A stretch of DNA of 64,000 nt from contig CAWGMT010000012.1 in NCBI GenBank assembly GCA_963823675.1, positions 682,001-746,000 of the forward strand, written 5' to 3'. Origin of the DNA: CAWGMT01 sp963823675. Lineage in GTDB: Bacteria > Planctomycetota > Planctomycetia > Isosphaerales > Isosphaeraceae. A program made the translations under genes and the position numbers. Below, one piece after another: positions 48,173-57,228 of the stretch (positions are counted from its first letter, which is position 1; each line of letters starts with the position of its first letter). The notes beneath the pieces are model-generated. The model was not told where the DNA came from and ran no database searches. It worked only from the letters and a program-made list of their open reading frames with translations.

Positions 48173-48470
48173 CAGAAGCGTTCCGCTCGCTCTTCCTCGA
48201 TTATGACGCGGGCCATGGAATCCTTGATCGTCGAGGTGGCCTCAAGAACCTCGTCCAGGGTAACGCCGTCGTCGGCTTCCCGGCGCAGTATTCCACGAAC
48301 TCGTGATCGATGAGTTCATCGAGAGTCTGCACGGTCTTTCGGCTCTCGTCTTCCTGGTCGCGGAGCCGTTTGAGTGCCGCCTCGACCACGGCTTCCTCGG
48401 AAGGGTACTGTCCGTTCTCGATCTTCCTTTGGACGAAGTCCTTCATCTCATCAGTCAGAGAAACATTCAT
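48171..48470 (-). CDS. ParD-like antitoxin partner of VapC, frame-broken
   Basis: From ATG 48470: NVSLTDEMKDFVQRKIENG, QYPSEEAVVEAALKRLRDQE, a ribbon-helix-helix ParD/CopG-type DNA-binding domain. After HEFVEYC the frame changes near 48275. The native C-terminus ADDGVTLDEVLEATST and IEEERAERF ends at the TGA overlapping vapC. The toxin-binding C-terminus is therefore present but out of frame. If the break were real, the toxin would be unneutralised by this gene, which argues for a sequence error. Confidence 0.75.
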
Positions 48471-48827
48471 CGCCCAAGCCTCCGCTCAAAATGGGGCCCC
48501 GAACGGGTCACACGATCCAGCTTACCGCAGAAGACCCAAGACGGGCAAAACCAGTTGGACGGTACCGGAACGATCTCGGGCCCCGTACCGATAATCTTTC
48601 GATGCCTCCATTTCCCACGATAGAATCAACCCAAGGAGCGCGACGACACGGACGTGTCTGGTCGGGTCGCGTTGCGTCTGCGGGCTGTGCGCGTGGAGCA
48701 CGCGCTTGCGTGTGCATCGACTCAGCCAGCCGAGGCGGTTTCGCGCGGCGTGCCGTGGATTGGCATCACCAACAAGGCAACGCCCCATCTTCCGCCTGAA
48801 GCCCAGAGACGAATAGGGGAAACCAAG

Positions 48828-50126
48828 ATGGCGCGGACTTCGCTGCGAAATGTCATTCGGATCGCAGCCAACTCGTACAAGGCCTGCGCACTCCTTTTCT
48901 TCAATTCTGTGGTCGTTTTCGCAATTCTGAATGTCTTCCTCTTTCTGGCGTACAAAGTCAAGGACCGATTCTACGGGCTGCCCACCAATAGCAACCGCGC
49001 AATCAATACGCTGGGAATGTCCTCTCTCAGGCAGGTTTACCCAGGCTTCACCGACGATGATATTCGTCTGCTCATGAAGGAAACATGGGATCGCGAGCTG
49101 GAATATGATTCGCTCACGCAATTCAAGGAACGCGCGCACGCCGGTAAGTGGGTCAATGTCGGCAAGCACGGCTTCAGGCTCTCGAAGGACAACGGTCCCT
49201 GGCCCCCGGACCCGAAGAACCTGAACATCTTTCTGTTCGGGGGCTCGACCGCCTTCGGCTACGGGGTCGCCGACGATCAAACCATCGCATCTCACTTGCA
49301 GGAATTCCTGGCGGAACAATCCCGGCGGAAGGCGAAGGTCTACAACTTCGGCGCGGGTTTCTTCTACTCGACCCAGGAGAGAGCCCTCTTCTCGAACCTG
49401 CTCGAGCAGGGTACCGTACCTCATGTCGCCATCTTCTTGGACGGGCTCAACGATCTCTACTTCACCAATGGCCAGCCTCCGCCGACACGTTCCCTGCAAC
49501 AGTTCGCGGACGCCGCCCGGCCCGATCCAGTCGCCGCCGGCCAGGGCATGCTGGCCGCCTTACCGGTTCAAAGACTGATCGATTCCATCAAGGAGCGGAC
49601 CGGCGGCGGCCGCAAAGAAAAAACCGAGCCGAGTATGGATTCCTATAACGACACCACGAAACTGACGGCGGTTCTCGGGCGGTACTTGCGCAACAAGCGC
49701 TTGATCGAAGCGGCCGCGCGTGCCTTCGACGTGCGCCCCCTGTTCGTCTGGCAGCCGGTGCCGACCTACCATTACAACCTGGACTATCATCTGTTTCGCC
49801 CCAGGTCGTTCGAATTGCACACCTATTCCCAGTTCGGCTACGCCCTGATGGCCAGCACCGTCAAGGACAACCCCCAGGACTTTAGAGAGGACTTTCTCTG
49901 GCTGGCCGACATCCAAAAGGACATGCAGCGCCCTTTATACGTTGACGCATGCCACTACACCGGTGAGTTTTCCCGGGTCATTGCTCTGCACATCGGGCGG
50001 TTCCTGCTCGAAAGAGGGATCATTCGTTCAGCTCACTCAGTCAGCTCGCGGCGCGGAGAGCAGATAGACCGCGAACGAAGCCAGCCAGTGCTCGCCCGCG
50101 TAGTCGCCGCTGGCCACATGCCTTAA
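48828..50126 (+). CDS. Membrane-anchored SGNH/GDSL-type hydrolase
   Basis: From ATG 48828 (AGGGGAAACC upstream): an N-terminal membrane helix (ALLFFNSVVVFAILNVFLFLAY), then an exported SGNH-like domain. Block I is NIFLFGGSTAFGYGV, block III is IFLDGLNDLYF (G-x-N-D) and block V is VDACHYTGEFS (D-x-x-H). The triad Ser/Asp/His appears complete. Family members act as esterases or acetyl-transfer enzymes on cell-surface glycans. Its last 30 codons overlap the convergent DUF2891 gene, so the true stop may be earlier. Confidence 0.8.
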   Translation: MARTSLRNVIRIAANSYKACALLFFNSVVVFAILNVFLFLAYKVKDRFYGLPTNSNRAINTLGMSSLRQVYPGFTDDDIRLLMKETWDRELEYDSLTQFKERAHAGKWVNVGKHGFRLSKDNGPWPPDPKNLNIFLFGGSTAFGYGVADDQTIASHLQEFLAEQSRRKAKVYNFGAGFFYSTQERALFSNLLEQGTVPHVAIFLDGLNDLYFTNGQPPPTRSLQQFADAARPDPVAAGQGMLAALPVQRLIDSIKERTGGGRKEKTEPSMDSYNDTTKLTAVLGRYLRNKRLIEAAARAFDVRPLFVWQPVPTYHYNLDYHLFRPRSFELHTYSQFGYALMASTVKDNPQDFREDFLWLADIQKDMQRPLYVDACHYTGEFSRVIALHIGRFLLERGIIRSAHSVSSRRGEQIDRERSQPVLARVVAAGHMP

Positions 50127-51169
50127 CGCCGCGTCGGCATGCCGGGCCGACGACGAAAGAAGCGCAGCACGAGTTGGGTCTCGGTCCGGCAATGCCGCCG
50201 CGATGTTTCTCATGGCCCAAGCCCGGCTCAGGTTCAGCCCGTCGAGGTGCACCAGTTGCGGGTCGGTCCGGTCGGTCACGGTGGCCGGCGTGAAGAGCGC
50301 TTTCGGCTCGCCCCTGGCCGCCCCGGGCAAGAACCGTGCGAACCACGCGCGGAACCCCTCCGGCGGTAGCACCCGCCGCATCAGGTCGGCCTCGATCAAG
50401 CTCGGCGAGAAGAAGTCGGCACCACCCGGCTCCCAGCGGGCCGGGGCGTCGGCGTCCTGGCCGAAATAGATTCGCGCCCGCTCCTCGACCAGTTTCACGA
50501 GCGCCGTGTTCCCGGCCGCCCGGGCGTAGTCGTGCGCGAACGAGAGCCCGAACGCCGTATTGGGGTGGACTCCGGTCCGGATCGGGTACGTCTGCTTGGG
50601 GAAGAATTCCAGGTAGCGGGCGACGATCGCATCTGCCAGCGGGCGAGATTCTGCGCCCAGGTTTTCGCGTCCCGGTCGTCCCAGCCATTCAGCTCCTCGG
50701 CCAGCTTGAGCAGCCACGCCCAGCCATACGGCCGCTCGAACGGCTTGCTCTCCTTGCGGGCGAGATAGTCGGCCTCGGCCAGGATGTTCGGCGCGGTCAA
50801 GTGACGGGCCAGCACTGACCGGATCTCCTTCGATTCGGGCAGGTCCGGGAACACCTTGAGCAGCCGCACGAGCATCCAGTGCCCATGCACCGAGGAGTGC
50901 CAGTCATACGAGCCGTAAAATGCCGGGTGCAGCGCTTTCGGGGCCTTCACATCTTGCAGCCCTGCGAGCACGTGCTCGGGCTTGTTGGGATACTCCTTGC
51001 CGAGCCCGTTGAGGGCCAGCCGCGCGAATGCCGAAGCCTGTTCCCTGGTCAAGCTCGGGGCGGGCGGTGGCTCCTCGGTGCGTCCCGGCCGGAGAACAAG
51101 CAGCAGAGAGATGACGGCCGCAGAGGCGGCCAGGGCCGACGGCCGGACTGTCGTGGACGATGGTTGCAC
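50037..51169 (-). CDS. DUF2891 family exported protein, frame-broken
   Basis: ATG 51169 starts a signal-like segment (SALAASAAVISLLLVLRPG). The DUF2891 body follows: FARLALNGLGKEYPNKPEH, HPAFYGSYDWHSSVHGHWML and RPYGWAWLLKLAEELNGWDD. Near 50655 the frame changes and continues RPLADAIVARYLEFFP, TGVHPNTAFGLSFAHDYARA, FFSPSLIEADLMRRVLP and GEHWLASFAVYLLS. The H-x-S-V-H-G-H motif suggests an (alpha/alpha)6-barrel glycosidase-like fold; activity unknown. Confidence 0.82.
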
Positions 51170-51257
51170 GGGTCGCGTCTCCTTGCAAACTGTAGCGGCC
51201 GGCGAGCTGGTTCTGGCTCGAATCCGAAAATGAAATCACGCCGGCCATCGCCTCGGA

Positions 51258-51383
51258 TTACTTCACGCAACGATTCCATCTGAAGACGACGTTGGAGGGC
51301 CTCATGTCCAGGTGAACGAGCGAGCGGTCATGGGCGTGCCGCATGGCAGACTGGTTTCGTTGCATTTCCCGAGCGACTTGCCG
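51258..51383 (-). pseudogene. Fragment of a Ser/Thr protein kinase catalytic loop
   Basis: The reverse strand encodes RQVAREMQRNQSAMRHAHDR and SLVHLDMRPSNVVF. This matches helix E and the H-x-D-x-K-P-x-N catalytic loop of planctomycete kinases (Arg replaces the Lys). Nothing else of the kinase is visible on either side. It overlaps the presumed 5' end of the 51343 gene on the other strand. Confidence 0.45.
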
Positions 51384-52500
51384 ATCATGGTGCAAGCCGA
51401 ACGCAGATCGGACGTTCTGGTATTGCGGTTGGCCGGCGTGGGTGTTTTGGCTGCTCTTCACGCGGCGCGGAGGTCCCACCTTGGGCACGCGGTTTCTCCT
51501 CTTCCTGGCGCTCGGCGCGATCCTCACCCTGATCATCGCGATCAGGCTGTTGTGGCGATTCGCCCGGGATCGCAGGCGACTGTCGCGGGCCGTCGAGCTG
51601 CTTAGAAAGGGTACCTTGCCGAGCAAGCTCGAGCAACGACTCGTCGCCCAAGGTCTTGACCGCACAACGGCCGCCGACGTCGTGGAGAGCGCCCTCAAGA
51701 CACTGTCGCCGCCCCCGATCGCCAAAAAGCGCCGCCCGCGGCGGACACCCGCGACGGCTTCCTCTCGCACGGCCGATCCCGAGACGCCGATCCCGAATAC
51801 CGCGGAATCGGAACCCACGACCTTGCCCGCCACGCCTCATGAGCGCGGCGTCGCGCTGCTCTTCAAGCGAGGCGATTACGTGGGGGCCCTCGAGGCTTTC
51901 ACCCAGGCCATCGAGCGTGACCCCCTCTACCCCAACGCCTACTTCGGCCGCGCCCTCGCTCTTCGTCAACTGGGCGATGTCGCCGCGGCGATCGAGGACG
52001 AACGCAAGGCCGAGGAGCTCGGCGGCTCCGAGAGAACAGTCTGGGACCGCCTGGTCAATCGCTCGCGCCACCGGTGGCAGTGGGACCTCGATAACCCCGA
52101 CTGGAAACGCACCGATCCGCTGTCGCGCCAGGCCGTCCTGTTCCGCACCCTCACGCGCCAGATCTATAACGGGGGCCTGATTCAATGGGTTGCCAGCGGC
52201 TACGTCCAGTGGATCGACGACGTCATCGAGGCCGCATGGGAGGTCAATACGGCCGCCACGCGCGAAGTCGCCGCCATGCTCGAAGAACTATCCCGCCGGC
52301 TCGCCGCGATGGCGGCGAGCGACGGGTCGCCGCACGTTGACGCTCCCGAAGTCGAATTCAGCGACGAACAGCACGAGGAATTGCTCGACAGGATCTTTGA
52401 ATACGAAGTGCGGTACTACAATGTGGAGAGTGAGTTCGCAGGTGACGTCGAGAAATGGCTGGAAGCGAAAGCCGCGCCTCCCCGCGCGGCACCGAGCTGA
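51343..52500 (+). CDS. Membrane protein with TPR and DUF4375 (DMP19-like) domains
   Basis: A 385-residue frame. The first 35 residues overlap kinase debris and are probably not native. A membrane helix follows (RFLLFLALGAILTLIIAI), then a Pro/Arg-rich linker, two TPR units (ALLFKRGDYVGALEAFTQAI, NAYFGRALALRQLGDVAAAI) and a C-terminal DUF4375 domain. The DUF4375 part has AVLFRTLTRQIYNGGLIQWV, GYVQWIDDVIEAA and DEQHEELLDRIFEYEVRYY. DUF4375 proteins are of unknown function. The real start may lie near 51440-51480. Confidence 0.75.
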   Translation: MADWFRCISRATCRSWCKPNADRTFWYCGWPAWVFWLLFTRRGGPTLGTRFLLFLALGAILTLIIAIRLLWRFARDRRRLSRAVELLRKGTLPSKLEQRLVAQGLDRTTAADVVESALKTLSPPPIAKKRRPRRTPATASSRTADPETPIPNTAESEPTTLPATPHERGVALLFKRGDYVGALEAFTQAIERDPLYPNAYFGRALALRQLGDVAAAIEDERKAEELGGSERTVWDRLVNRSRHRWQWDLDNPDWKRTDPLSRQAVLFRTLTRQIYNGGLIQWVASGYVQWIDDVIEAAWEVNTAATREVAAMLEELSRRLAAMAASDGSPHVDAPEVEFSDEQHEELLDRIFEYEVRYYNVESEFAGDVEKWLEAKAAPPRAAPS

Positions 52501-52525
52501 AAGGCACGGCCGACCGAAGCAGTCA

Positions 52526-52542
52526 TCACGCTCCGCGTGATA
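52526..52542. repeat. TCACGC-TCC-GCGTGA hairpin
   Basis: ATCACGC-TCC-GCGTGAT, 26 bases after the DUF4375 stop codon. Same core as the tandem array at 43198-43425. It could act as a terminator. Confidence 0.6.
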
Positions 52543-52567
52543 TGTCCGGCGAGGCGGGGGAAGTTCT

Positions 52568-52753
52568 GTGGGTTCGCACATGGTATGGACGCTCATGGGG
52601 CTAGTCTTTTCGACGGTTATGTTCGCCGTGGCAGCCGCATTCGCACTCGCTCATCTCGTGGGCGATCTTGCATTCACATTCCGCCTGGCCACCAAGCCGC
52701 GAGCGCCGTCACGGACAGATGGGGTCTGGGATCGCGAGCTGGACCACGGCTGA
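52568..52753 (+). CDS. Possible small membrane protein
   Basis: A 61-codon frame beginning GSHMVWTLMGLVFSTVMFAV, with one strong hydrophobic helix and a hydrophilic Pro/Arg tail. No family is recognised and the ribosome binding site is weak (GGGGGAAG upstream). It lies between repeat hairpins and may be spurious. Confidence 0.35.
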   Translation: MGSHMVWTLMGLVFSTVMFAVAAAFALAHLVGDLAFTFRLATKPRAPSRTDGVWDRELDHG

Positions 52754-52856
52754 TCGCACGCGCGTCGAGCCGCGTGCAAAACACTCGAATTTGGACACTG
52801 TAGTAAGGAAATCGGGCGACAGGCTTTGCCCAAGGGCGGAACCCCGCGGAGATACT

Positions 52857-52966
52857 CGTTCCCACGCTCCGCGTGGGAATGCCGTCTTCGACGCTCCGCG
52901 TCGTCCCGTCCCGCCAGAGGGCCGCAGAGCGGCCCGGGGGCATTCCCACGCAAAGCGCGGGAACGA
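52857..52966. repeat. Cluster of CGC-TCC-GCG core hairpins
   Basis: CCCACGC-TCC-GCGTGGG at 52861-52877, CGACGC-TCC-GCGTCG at 52889-52903, and an imperfect TTCCCACGC-AAA-GCGCGGGAA at 52943-52964. Arms differ while the CGC-TCC-GCG core is constant in the first two. Confidence 0.7.
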
Positions 52967-53125
52967 TTCAACCGATTTCCCTGCTACAGTATCCATTTTA
53001 GCGAGAGATCGGCACTCGCTTAATCGGTGATGATCGTAGGCGCGTTCGGTGGCGGTGACAGAGCCTCACACAACCGGTCAAGGTCCCTGTGGCAGAGGCG
53101 GCGGGCACGGAGGCCCGCTCCACTG

Positions 53126-53425
53126 GAAAGGAAGTTTCAGCCGTGCGGACCGCCGGGCTTCTTCTTGATGGCCACCGGCTATGAGGATGATCCGGGCGTC
53201 CAGTGTGCCTTGCACCAGCACCACGAAGCCATGCCAGGACAAGGCACCAATGGTTATGAATGCACCATTTCCGTCGCCGACGTCGATGCGACCGCGGCGG
53301 CCGTCGCAGCCAACGGAGGCAAGGTCATCCTCGCCAGGTGCGAGATCCCCACGGTCGGCGGGCTCATCAAGATTCAAGACCCCGAGGGCAACGTGGTATG
53401 GGTCAAGCAGCCGGCGAGTGCTTAG
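53126..53425 (+). pseudogene. N-terminally truncated VOC/glyoxalase-fold protein
   Basis: The frame encodes RKFQPCGPPGFFLMATG, YECTISVADVDATAAAVAAN and GGLIKIQDPEGNVVWVKQ, the second half of a typical 125-residue vicinal-oxygen-chelate protein. The first beta-alpha module (about 25-30 residues) is missing. Upstream sequence is repeat-rich and unrelated, although the frame is open back to 53027. Probably a remnant, overlapping the convergent patatin gene by four bases. Confidence 0.6.
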
Positions 53426-54621
53426 ACGCCTGACTCCGGATACGGGAAATCCGCCGGACGAGGCAGGTTCGGGTCGACATGCGCGCGCAAGGCCGCGTCG
53501 CAGACGGCAAAGCCCCAGTTGATCAGGCGGTCCTGAAGTTTTGGGGCCAGCCGTTTCAAGCGAGTGGGAACCGCGGCCAGCTCGAGGGTGCGGTCGCGGG
53601 GGCACGGAAGCGGATCGGGCAGCTTGTAGTCGGCGATGTCCGAGCGGATGCCCCAGTACGCGCCGTCCCGCATTTTCATCTTGTAGGCTGCGATGAGCGT
53701 GCGCTTACGCAGGCTGCGGACCTGGTTGTCCTCGATGTCGAGCACACGCAGGACCTGCGGGAACCACAGCGCCCACGGCTTTGGCTCGGCCGCCATCTTG
53801 GCGCCGGCGTCGCTGACGAGGATGCTCCGGCAACTCTTCCACACGGCTTCCAACCCGAGGTTGTCGTAGACGCCGCCGTCGCAGAGCACGACGCGGCTTG
53901 TGAACGGCTCGCGCTGGAGGTCGTCTCCGGTCCCCGGCGTGAACGACCGGGGGTCGAGCGTCAGGCGCACCGGTGAAAGGAAGGGAGGGAAGGCCGAGGA
54001 CGCGGCGACGGCTCGCGCCAGGGGAATCGTCGGAGACCGCACCTCGCCCACTCGATAGTCCCACATGTAAGACTTCAGAAATCGCCAGAGGACCCCCGAT
54101 TGCATGTTCGTCGCGTTGAACACGAAGAACGGGTGGTCGGGAAGATCCTGCAAGGTCGCGTCGCCGAGCAGCCGCTTGCGGTAGCTGGCCGCAACGCGGT
54201 CGCCCACCGAGACCCAGGGCAAGAAGAGACCGCCCAGGATCGCCGACACGTCGATGGTCGTGCCTGCCAAGGCCCGCACCGGCTCGACGACCTGGTCGCG
54301 AAAGTGGGGCGAAGGCGTACCGGCTCCACGGGCCAAGCCGAGCTGCGGCCAGCTCACGGCGAGCCGAGCGGCCGTGATCGATCCGCCGGAGACACTGGAA
54401 ATCCGCTCGAGCCGGCCCAGTAGCCCGGCGTCGTTGAGCCGCCAGAGCGAGCCGAGATGGAAAACCATCGCCCGGTACCCGCCGCCCGAAAGGGAAAGGC
54501 CGATCCCTGCCACCCGGGCCGCAACCGCCGGCTCAGGCTCCAGCAGGCTGACCGGCCCCTTCTCTGCATCGAGGCGGTCCCGATCATCTGTCGAAAGTGG
54601 CACCATTCGAGAGCCCGCCAT
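53422..54621 (-). CDS. Patatin-like phospholipase
   Basis: A 399-residue patatin-family lipid acyl hydrolase starting at ATG 54621. The oxyanion hole is GIGLSLSGGGYRAMVFHLG, the nucleophile is ISSVSGGSITAA (G-x-S-x-G variant SVSGGS) and the catalytic Asp is in VVLCDGGVYDNLGLEAVW (DGG). The catalytic dyad is complete. No signal peptide is evident. In-frame ATGs at 54696 and 54672 lie inside a repeat hairpin and were not chosen. Confidence 0.9.
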   Translation of the reverse strand: MAGSRMVPLSTDDRDRLDAEKGPVSLLEPEPAVAARVAGIGLSLSGGGYRAMVFHLGSLWRLNDAGLLGRLERISSVSGGSITAARLAVSWPQLGLARGAGTPSPHFRDQVVEPVRALAGTTIDVSAILGGLFLPWVSVGDRVAASYRKRLLGDATLQDLPDHPFFVFNATNMQSGVLWRFLKSYMWDYRVGEVRSPTIPLARAVAASSAFPPFLSPVRLTLDPRSFTPGTGDDLQREPFTSRVVLCDGGVYDNLGLEAVWKSCRSILVSDAGAKMAAEPKPWALWFPQVLRVLDIEDNQVRSLRKRTLIAAYKMKMRDGAYWGIRSDIADYKLPDPLPCPRDRTLELAAVPTRLKRLAPKLQDRLINWGFAVCDAALRAHVDPNLPRPADFPYPESGV

Positions 54622-54647
54622 AAGGATTTGGCCCGAAACAATTGTGG

Positions 54648-54666
54648 CCTTTCGCGGAGCGAAAGG
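54648..54666. repeat. CCTTTCGC-GGA-GCGAAAGG hairpin
   Basis: Perfect 8-bp arms with a GGA loop, just upstream of the patatin gene. Same family as 17359-17400 and 60511-60546. Confidence 0.65.
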
Positions 54667-54819
54667 CGACATTCCGGGAAGTTGTTTGCCGGCCAAATTC
54701 TAAGTTCCGGAGGTCTGATCGCGACTGCGATCGAGTGAACAGCAATCGTAACCGTAACGGCGCCCCGGGCCAACAGGTGGCGTCGGGGCGCGCATCTTCG
54801 ACGAAGACGAGGGGACCAC

Positions 54820-54921
54820 CCGACGGAGCCGGCTCCTTGGACGGAAACCGGGGGATCGCCGGACGGAGCCGGCTCCTACAAAATCAAGATCGCCGGACGG
54901 AGCCGGCTCCTACAAAATCAA
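54820..54921. repeat. 34-bp tandem palindromic repeats
   Basis: Two exact units (54854-54887, 54888-54921) beginning GATCGCCGGACGGAGCCGGC and ending TCCTACAAAATCAA, preceded by a degenerate third (CGACGGAGCCGGCTCCTT at 54820-54837). Each holds the perfect palindrome GGAGCCGGCTCC. A variant in the opposite orientation abuts the 5' end of the group II intron at 56841-56866. Confidence 0.75.
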
Positions 54922-54944
54922 GCGCCGCCGGGGCTGAATTGTTG

Positions 54945-56840
54945 ATAGGGGTAGGAGGGACCGATTGGTTTCGGTCCCCCCTCCCTCCGAACCGTACAGG
55001 CGGATCTCCCGCATACGGCTCTCCAGTCAGTGGTATTTACCTCGAAGAGGATTGACACGCCAACCGATGGGCTGCTTTCAAGCTGTACAGTCCCAGGTCA
55101 GCAAAGTACGCATTTGGCCAGCGCTGATGATCCGAGCCACGACCACGCCCCCGTTTCTTCTGGCGTTTCCGGAGTATGCTTCTCAGCCTACCCCGGATCC
55201 AGCCGTCCAGTTCTGGGAACGTCGTTTTATAGCTGTGTTTGAAGTATTCAAACCAGCCCCGCAGCGTCGGGTTCAACGACCCGATGATCGCCGGAAGGCA
55301 TTGCCCGTTGTTCCGCTTCGTCTTGGCTCGGATCGTATCCTTGAGCTTCTGGATGCTTTTGGTTCGCGGAAAGCGTTTGCCTTTGCGGAACCGATAGCCC
55401 AAGAACTCGAAGGAGTCGGTCGTTGCGTTGACGATCCGCGTCTTGGTCGGATGCAGCATGAGCCCGGCTTCCGCCGTCCATTCTTGCACCACCGCCAAGG
55501 CTCGCATCGCGTCTTCCGGGCTGCGACACAGGATCACGAAGTCATCCGCGTACCGCACCATCTCGAATCCCTCTTGGGCCATCTTGTGGTCCAGAGGGTT
55601 CAGATAGATATTACTGAGCAGCGGGCTGACAACAGCACCCTGGGGACTGCCCGTCTCGGGAGTCCATTCACGCAAGCCGTCCAGGACGCCTTGCTTGAGG
55701 AACGCCTCGATCAGGTTCAGTACCCGTCCGTCCGATACCTTCTGGCCCACCAGGGTCATCAGGCGATCGTGGGGAATCGTGTCGAAATAGCTCTTCAGGT
55801 CGGCATCGACGATGTAGGTGTACCCGGTCTTGAGCAGTCCGTCTGCTCGACGCAGCGCGTCTTTGCATCCCCGTCCGGGGCGAAATCCGTAGCTGTGTTC
55901 GGCGAAGTCCCGCTCGAAAATCGGTTCCAGTACCATCCGAAGTGCCGTTTGGACCACCCGGTCTCGGACCGTCGGAATCCCCAGCGGCCGCTTCTCCTGA
56001 CTCCCCGGCTTGGGGATGTAGTGTCGGCGGATTGCCTGCGGACGGTAGCTTCCGTTCCGCAGTTGTTCGCTGAGTTTCCTCACTTCCTCGTCCAGGCGAT
56101 CTCCAAACATCGTGGTCGTGACGTGATCAACCCCTGCGGACCCTTTGTTGGCGGCAACTTGACCGAACGCCGCTCGCAGAGTTCGCTCGGGGTGGATCTT
56201 GTCAATCAAGCTAAACCATTTGCCTCCTTTGACCCCCTGTATGAGGGCTGTCAACATCCGCTCTGTCCAAACCGTTGGTTCGGTCCACGTCCAAGGACGC
56301 AGGAGCTCTCCGACGCGTTTAATCCTTTCGGATACTGCCTCCGGTTGGTTTTCCATCGGTTGGGTCATTGCGTTTCCACCTTCCTGCACCCCTTGGCTCC
56401 CCCGGAGTTACCCGGCTTCTACGCTACTATGGGTGCTGTGACTCCTGGGTGGCTGGCTCTTCGACTCCCCGTGGAGTATGAACACCTGCTTTGGCGCCAC
56501 CCAGGTCTCCCTGCGTTTTGTCATCGAAACTTCCGTTCATTCCGTCTCCAACCACCCCCCGTCGTCCCGACTGGTCTCTGGGGTTTTTCTCAGTCGGACT
56601 TACCGGACCACAGGCTGTGGCCGCCCTTTAGGGGCCGTGCGTCATTTGGGCTTCGCCTTTTCCCAGCAGGCTCGCCACGACGGATAGCCGAATCGAGTTC
56701 ACTTGTGTTACGGACTGAACGTTCACCTCCGGTTGCTCTCCACCCCGCCTCACGGCGACGCAGTTACCATTGGTTACGGGATGCCAGAGCATCCCGGCAA
56801 GGACTCCCACCTTGCAGAATCGATGCAGTTACAGGCGCAC
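54945..56840 (-). mobile_element. Group II intron
   Basis: On the reverse strand the element begins GTGCGCCTGTAACTGCATCG at 56840, the GTGYG-type 5' end of group II introns. It contains a reverse transcriptase gene in domain IV. It ends with a domain V-like hairpin (about 54983-55022, GAGCCGTATGCGGGAGATCC ... GTACGGTTCG) and a domain VI-like stem (GGGACCGAAACCAATCGGTC). The 3' end is placed at about 54945 (CCTACCCCTAT); this is approximate. The 5' exon is a palindromic repeat. Confidence 0.8.
55037..56368 (-). CDS. ltrA: Group II intron reverse transcriptase/maturase
   Basis: A 443-residue intron-encoded protein that splices and mobilises its intron. RT blocks: NKGSAGVDHVT, YRPQAIRRHYIPKPGSQEKR, RPLGIPTVRDRVVQ, SYGFRPGRGCKDAL, DADLKSYFDTIPHDRL, GSPQGAVVSPLLSNIYLN and the catalytic MVRYADDFVI. 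The maturase X domain follows (LRGWFEYFKHS, ELDGWIRGRLRSILRKRQ). No HNH endonuclease domain is present. ATG 56368 (TQPMENQPEA) is preferred over 56389. Confidence 0.93.
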   Translation of the reverse strand: MTQPMENQPEAVSERIKRVGELLRPWTWTEPTVWTERMLTALIQGVKGGKWFSLIDKIHPERTLRAAFGQVAANKGSAGVDHVTTTMFGDRLDEEVRKLSEQLRNGSYRPQAIRRHYIPKPGSQEKRPLGIPTVRDRVVQTALRMVLEPIFERDFAEHSYGFRPGRGCKDALRRADGLLKTGYTYIVDADLKSYFDTIPHDRLMTLVGQKVSDGRVLNLIEAFLKQGVLDGLREWTPETGSPQGAVVSPLLSNIYLNPLDHKMAQEGFEMVRYADDFVILCRSPEDAMRALAVVQEWTAEAGLMLHPTKTRIVNATTDSFEFLGYRFRKGKRFPRTKSIQKLKDTIRAKTKRNNGQCLPAIIGSLNPTLRGWFEYFKHSYKTTFPELDGWIRGRLRSILRKRQKKRGRGRGSDHQRWPNAYFADLGLYSLKAAHRLACQSSSR

Positions 56841-56866
56841 TAGGAGGGGGGCTCCGTCCCCCGATC
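56841..56866. repeat. Palindromic repeat serving as 5' exon of the intron
   Basis: TAGGAGGGGGGCTCCGTCCC then CCGATC. On the reverse strand it reads as a variant of the 54854-54921 repeat unit and forms a GGGGGACGGAGCCCCC hairpin. The intron boundary is the next base. Confidence 0.6.
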
Positions 56867-56986
56867 TTGTGGTTCCGGCAATGTCGCGCCGGGATCTGAC
56901 GCGCGCACCGCTTTTCTTGTGCCCGAGCCGCTCACCCTCGAGATCGCCGACTTACGACCCAAAACCAAATACTGTTAAACAAAGAT

Positions 56987-57015
56987 TTGACAGGATACGG
57001 CCCGGCGGTTAGATT
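56987..57015 (+). promoter_or_regulatory. Sigma-70-type promoter candidate
   Basis: TTGACA (56987-56992), 17-base spacer, TAGATT (57010-57015), preceded by an AT-rich stretch (AAAACCAAATACTGTTAAAC). This is the best -35/-10 match I noticed in the window. Transcription would give a leader of about 315 bases before the HlyD-type gene. The leader holds palindromes (57229-57257) but no recognised riboswitch. Confidence 0.5.
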
Positions 57016-57228
57016 ATGGACGCGAGGCAACGCCGGGAGCTTCTAATATCCTGTTTGCCTCCGTGGGCGTGACCAGCCCAAACCCACCTGGGTCCTTCCG
57101 GCCAAAGGCCGCATGTTTCCCGCCTCGAATGACCACGCGGGATGGCTGGCGTGCGCACGGCATGCCATGTGCCGGACCGGACCAAGTGGGTTCGCGAACG
57201 GGATCTTGCAGGTGTAGATCTGGCCGTC

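Noticed and set aside
54965..56899. 644-codon open frame on the forward strand
   Set aside because: It is entirely antisense to the group II intron and its reverse transcriptase, which has all RT motifs; the forward translation has no domain character.
57016..57072. 18-codon leader peptide frame near the HlyD-type promoter
   Set aside because: Its ATG coincides with the -10 to +1 region of the candidate promoter, so it would hardly be transcribed; no codon bias suggesting attenuation.
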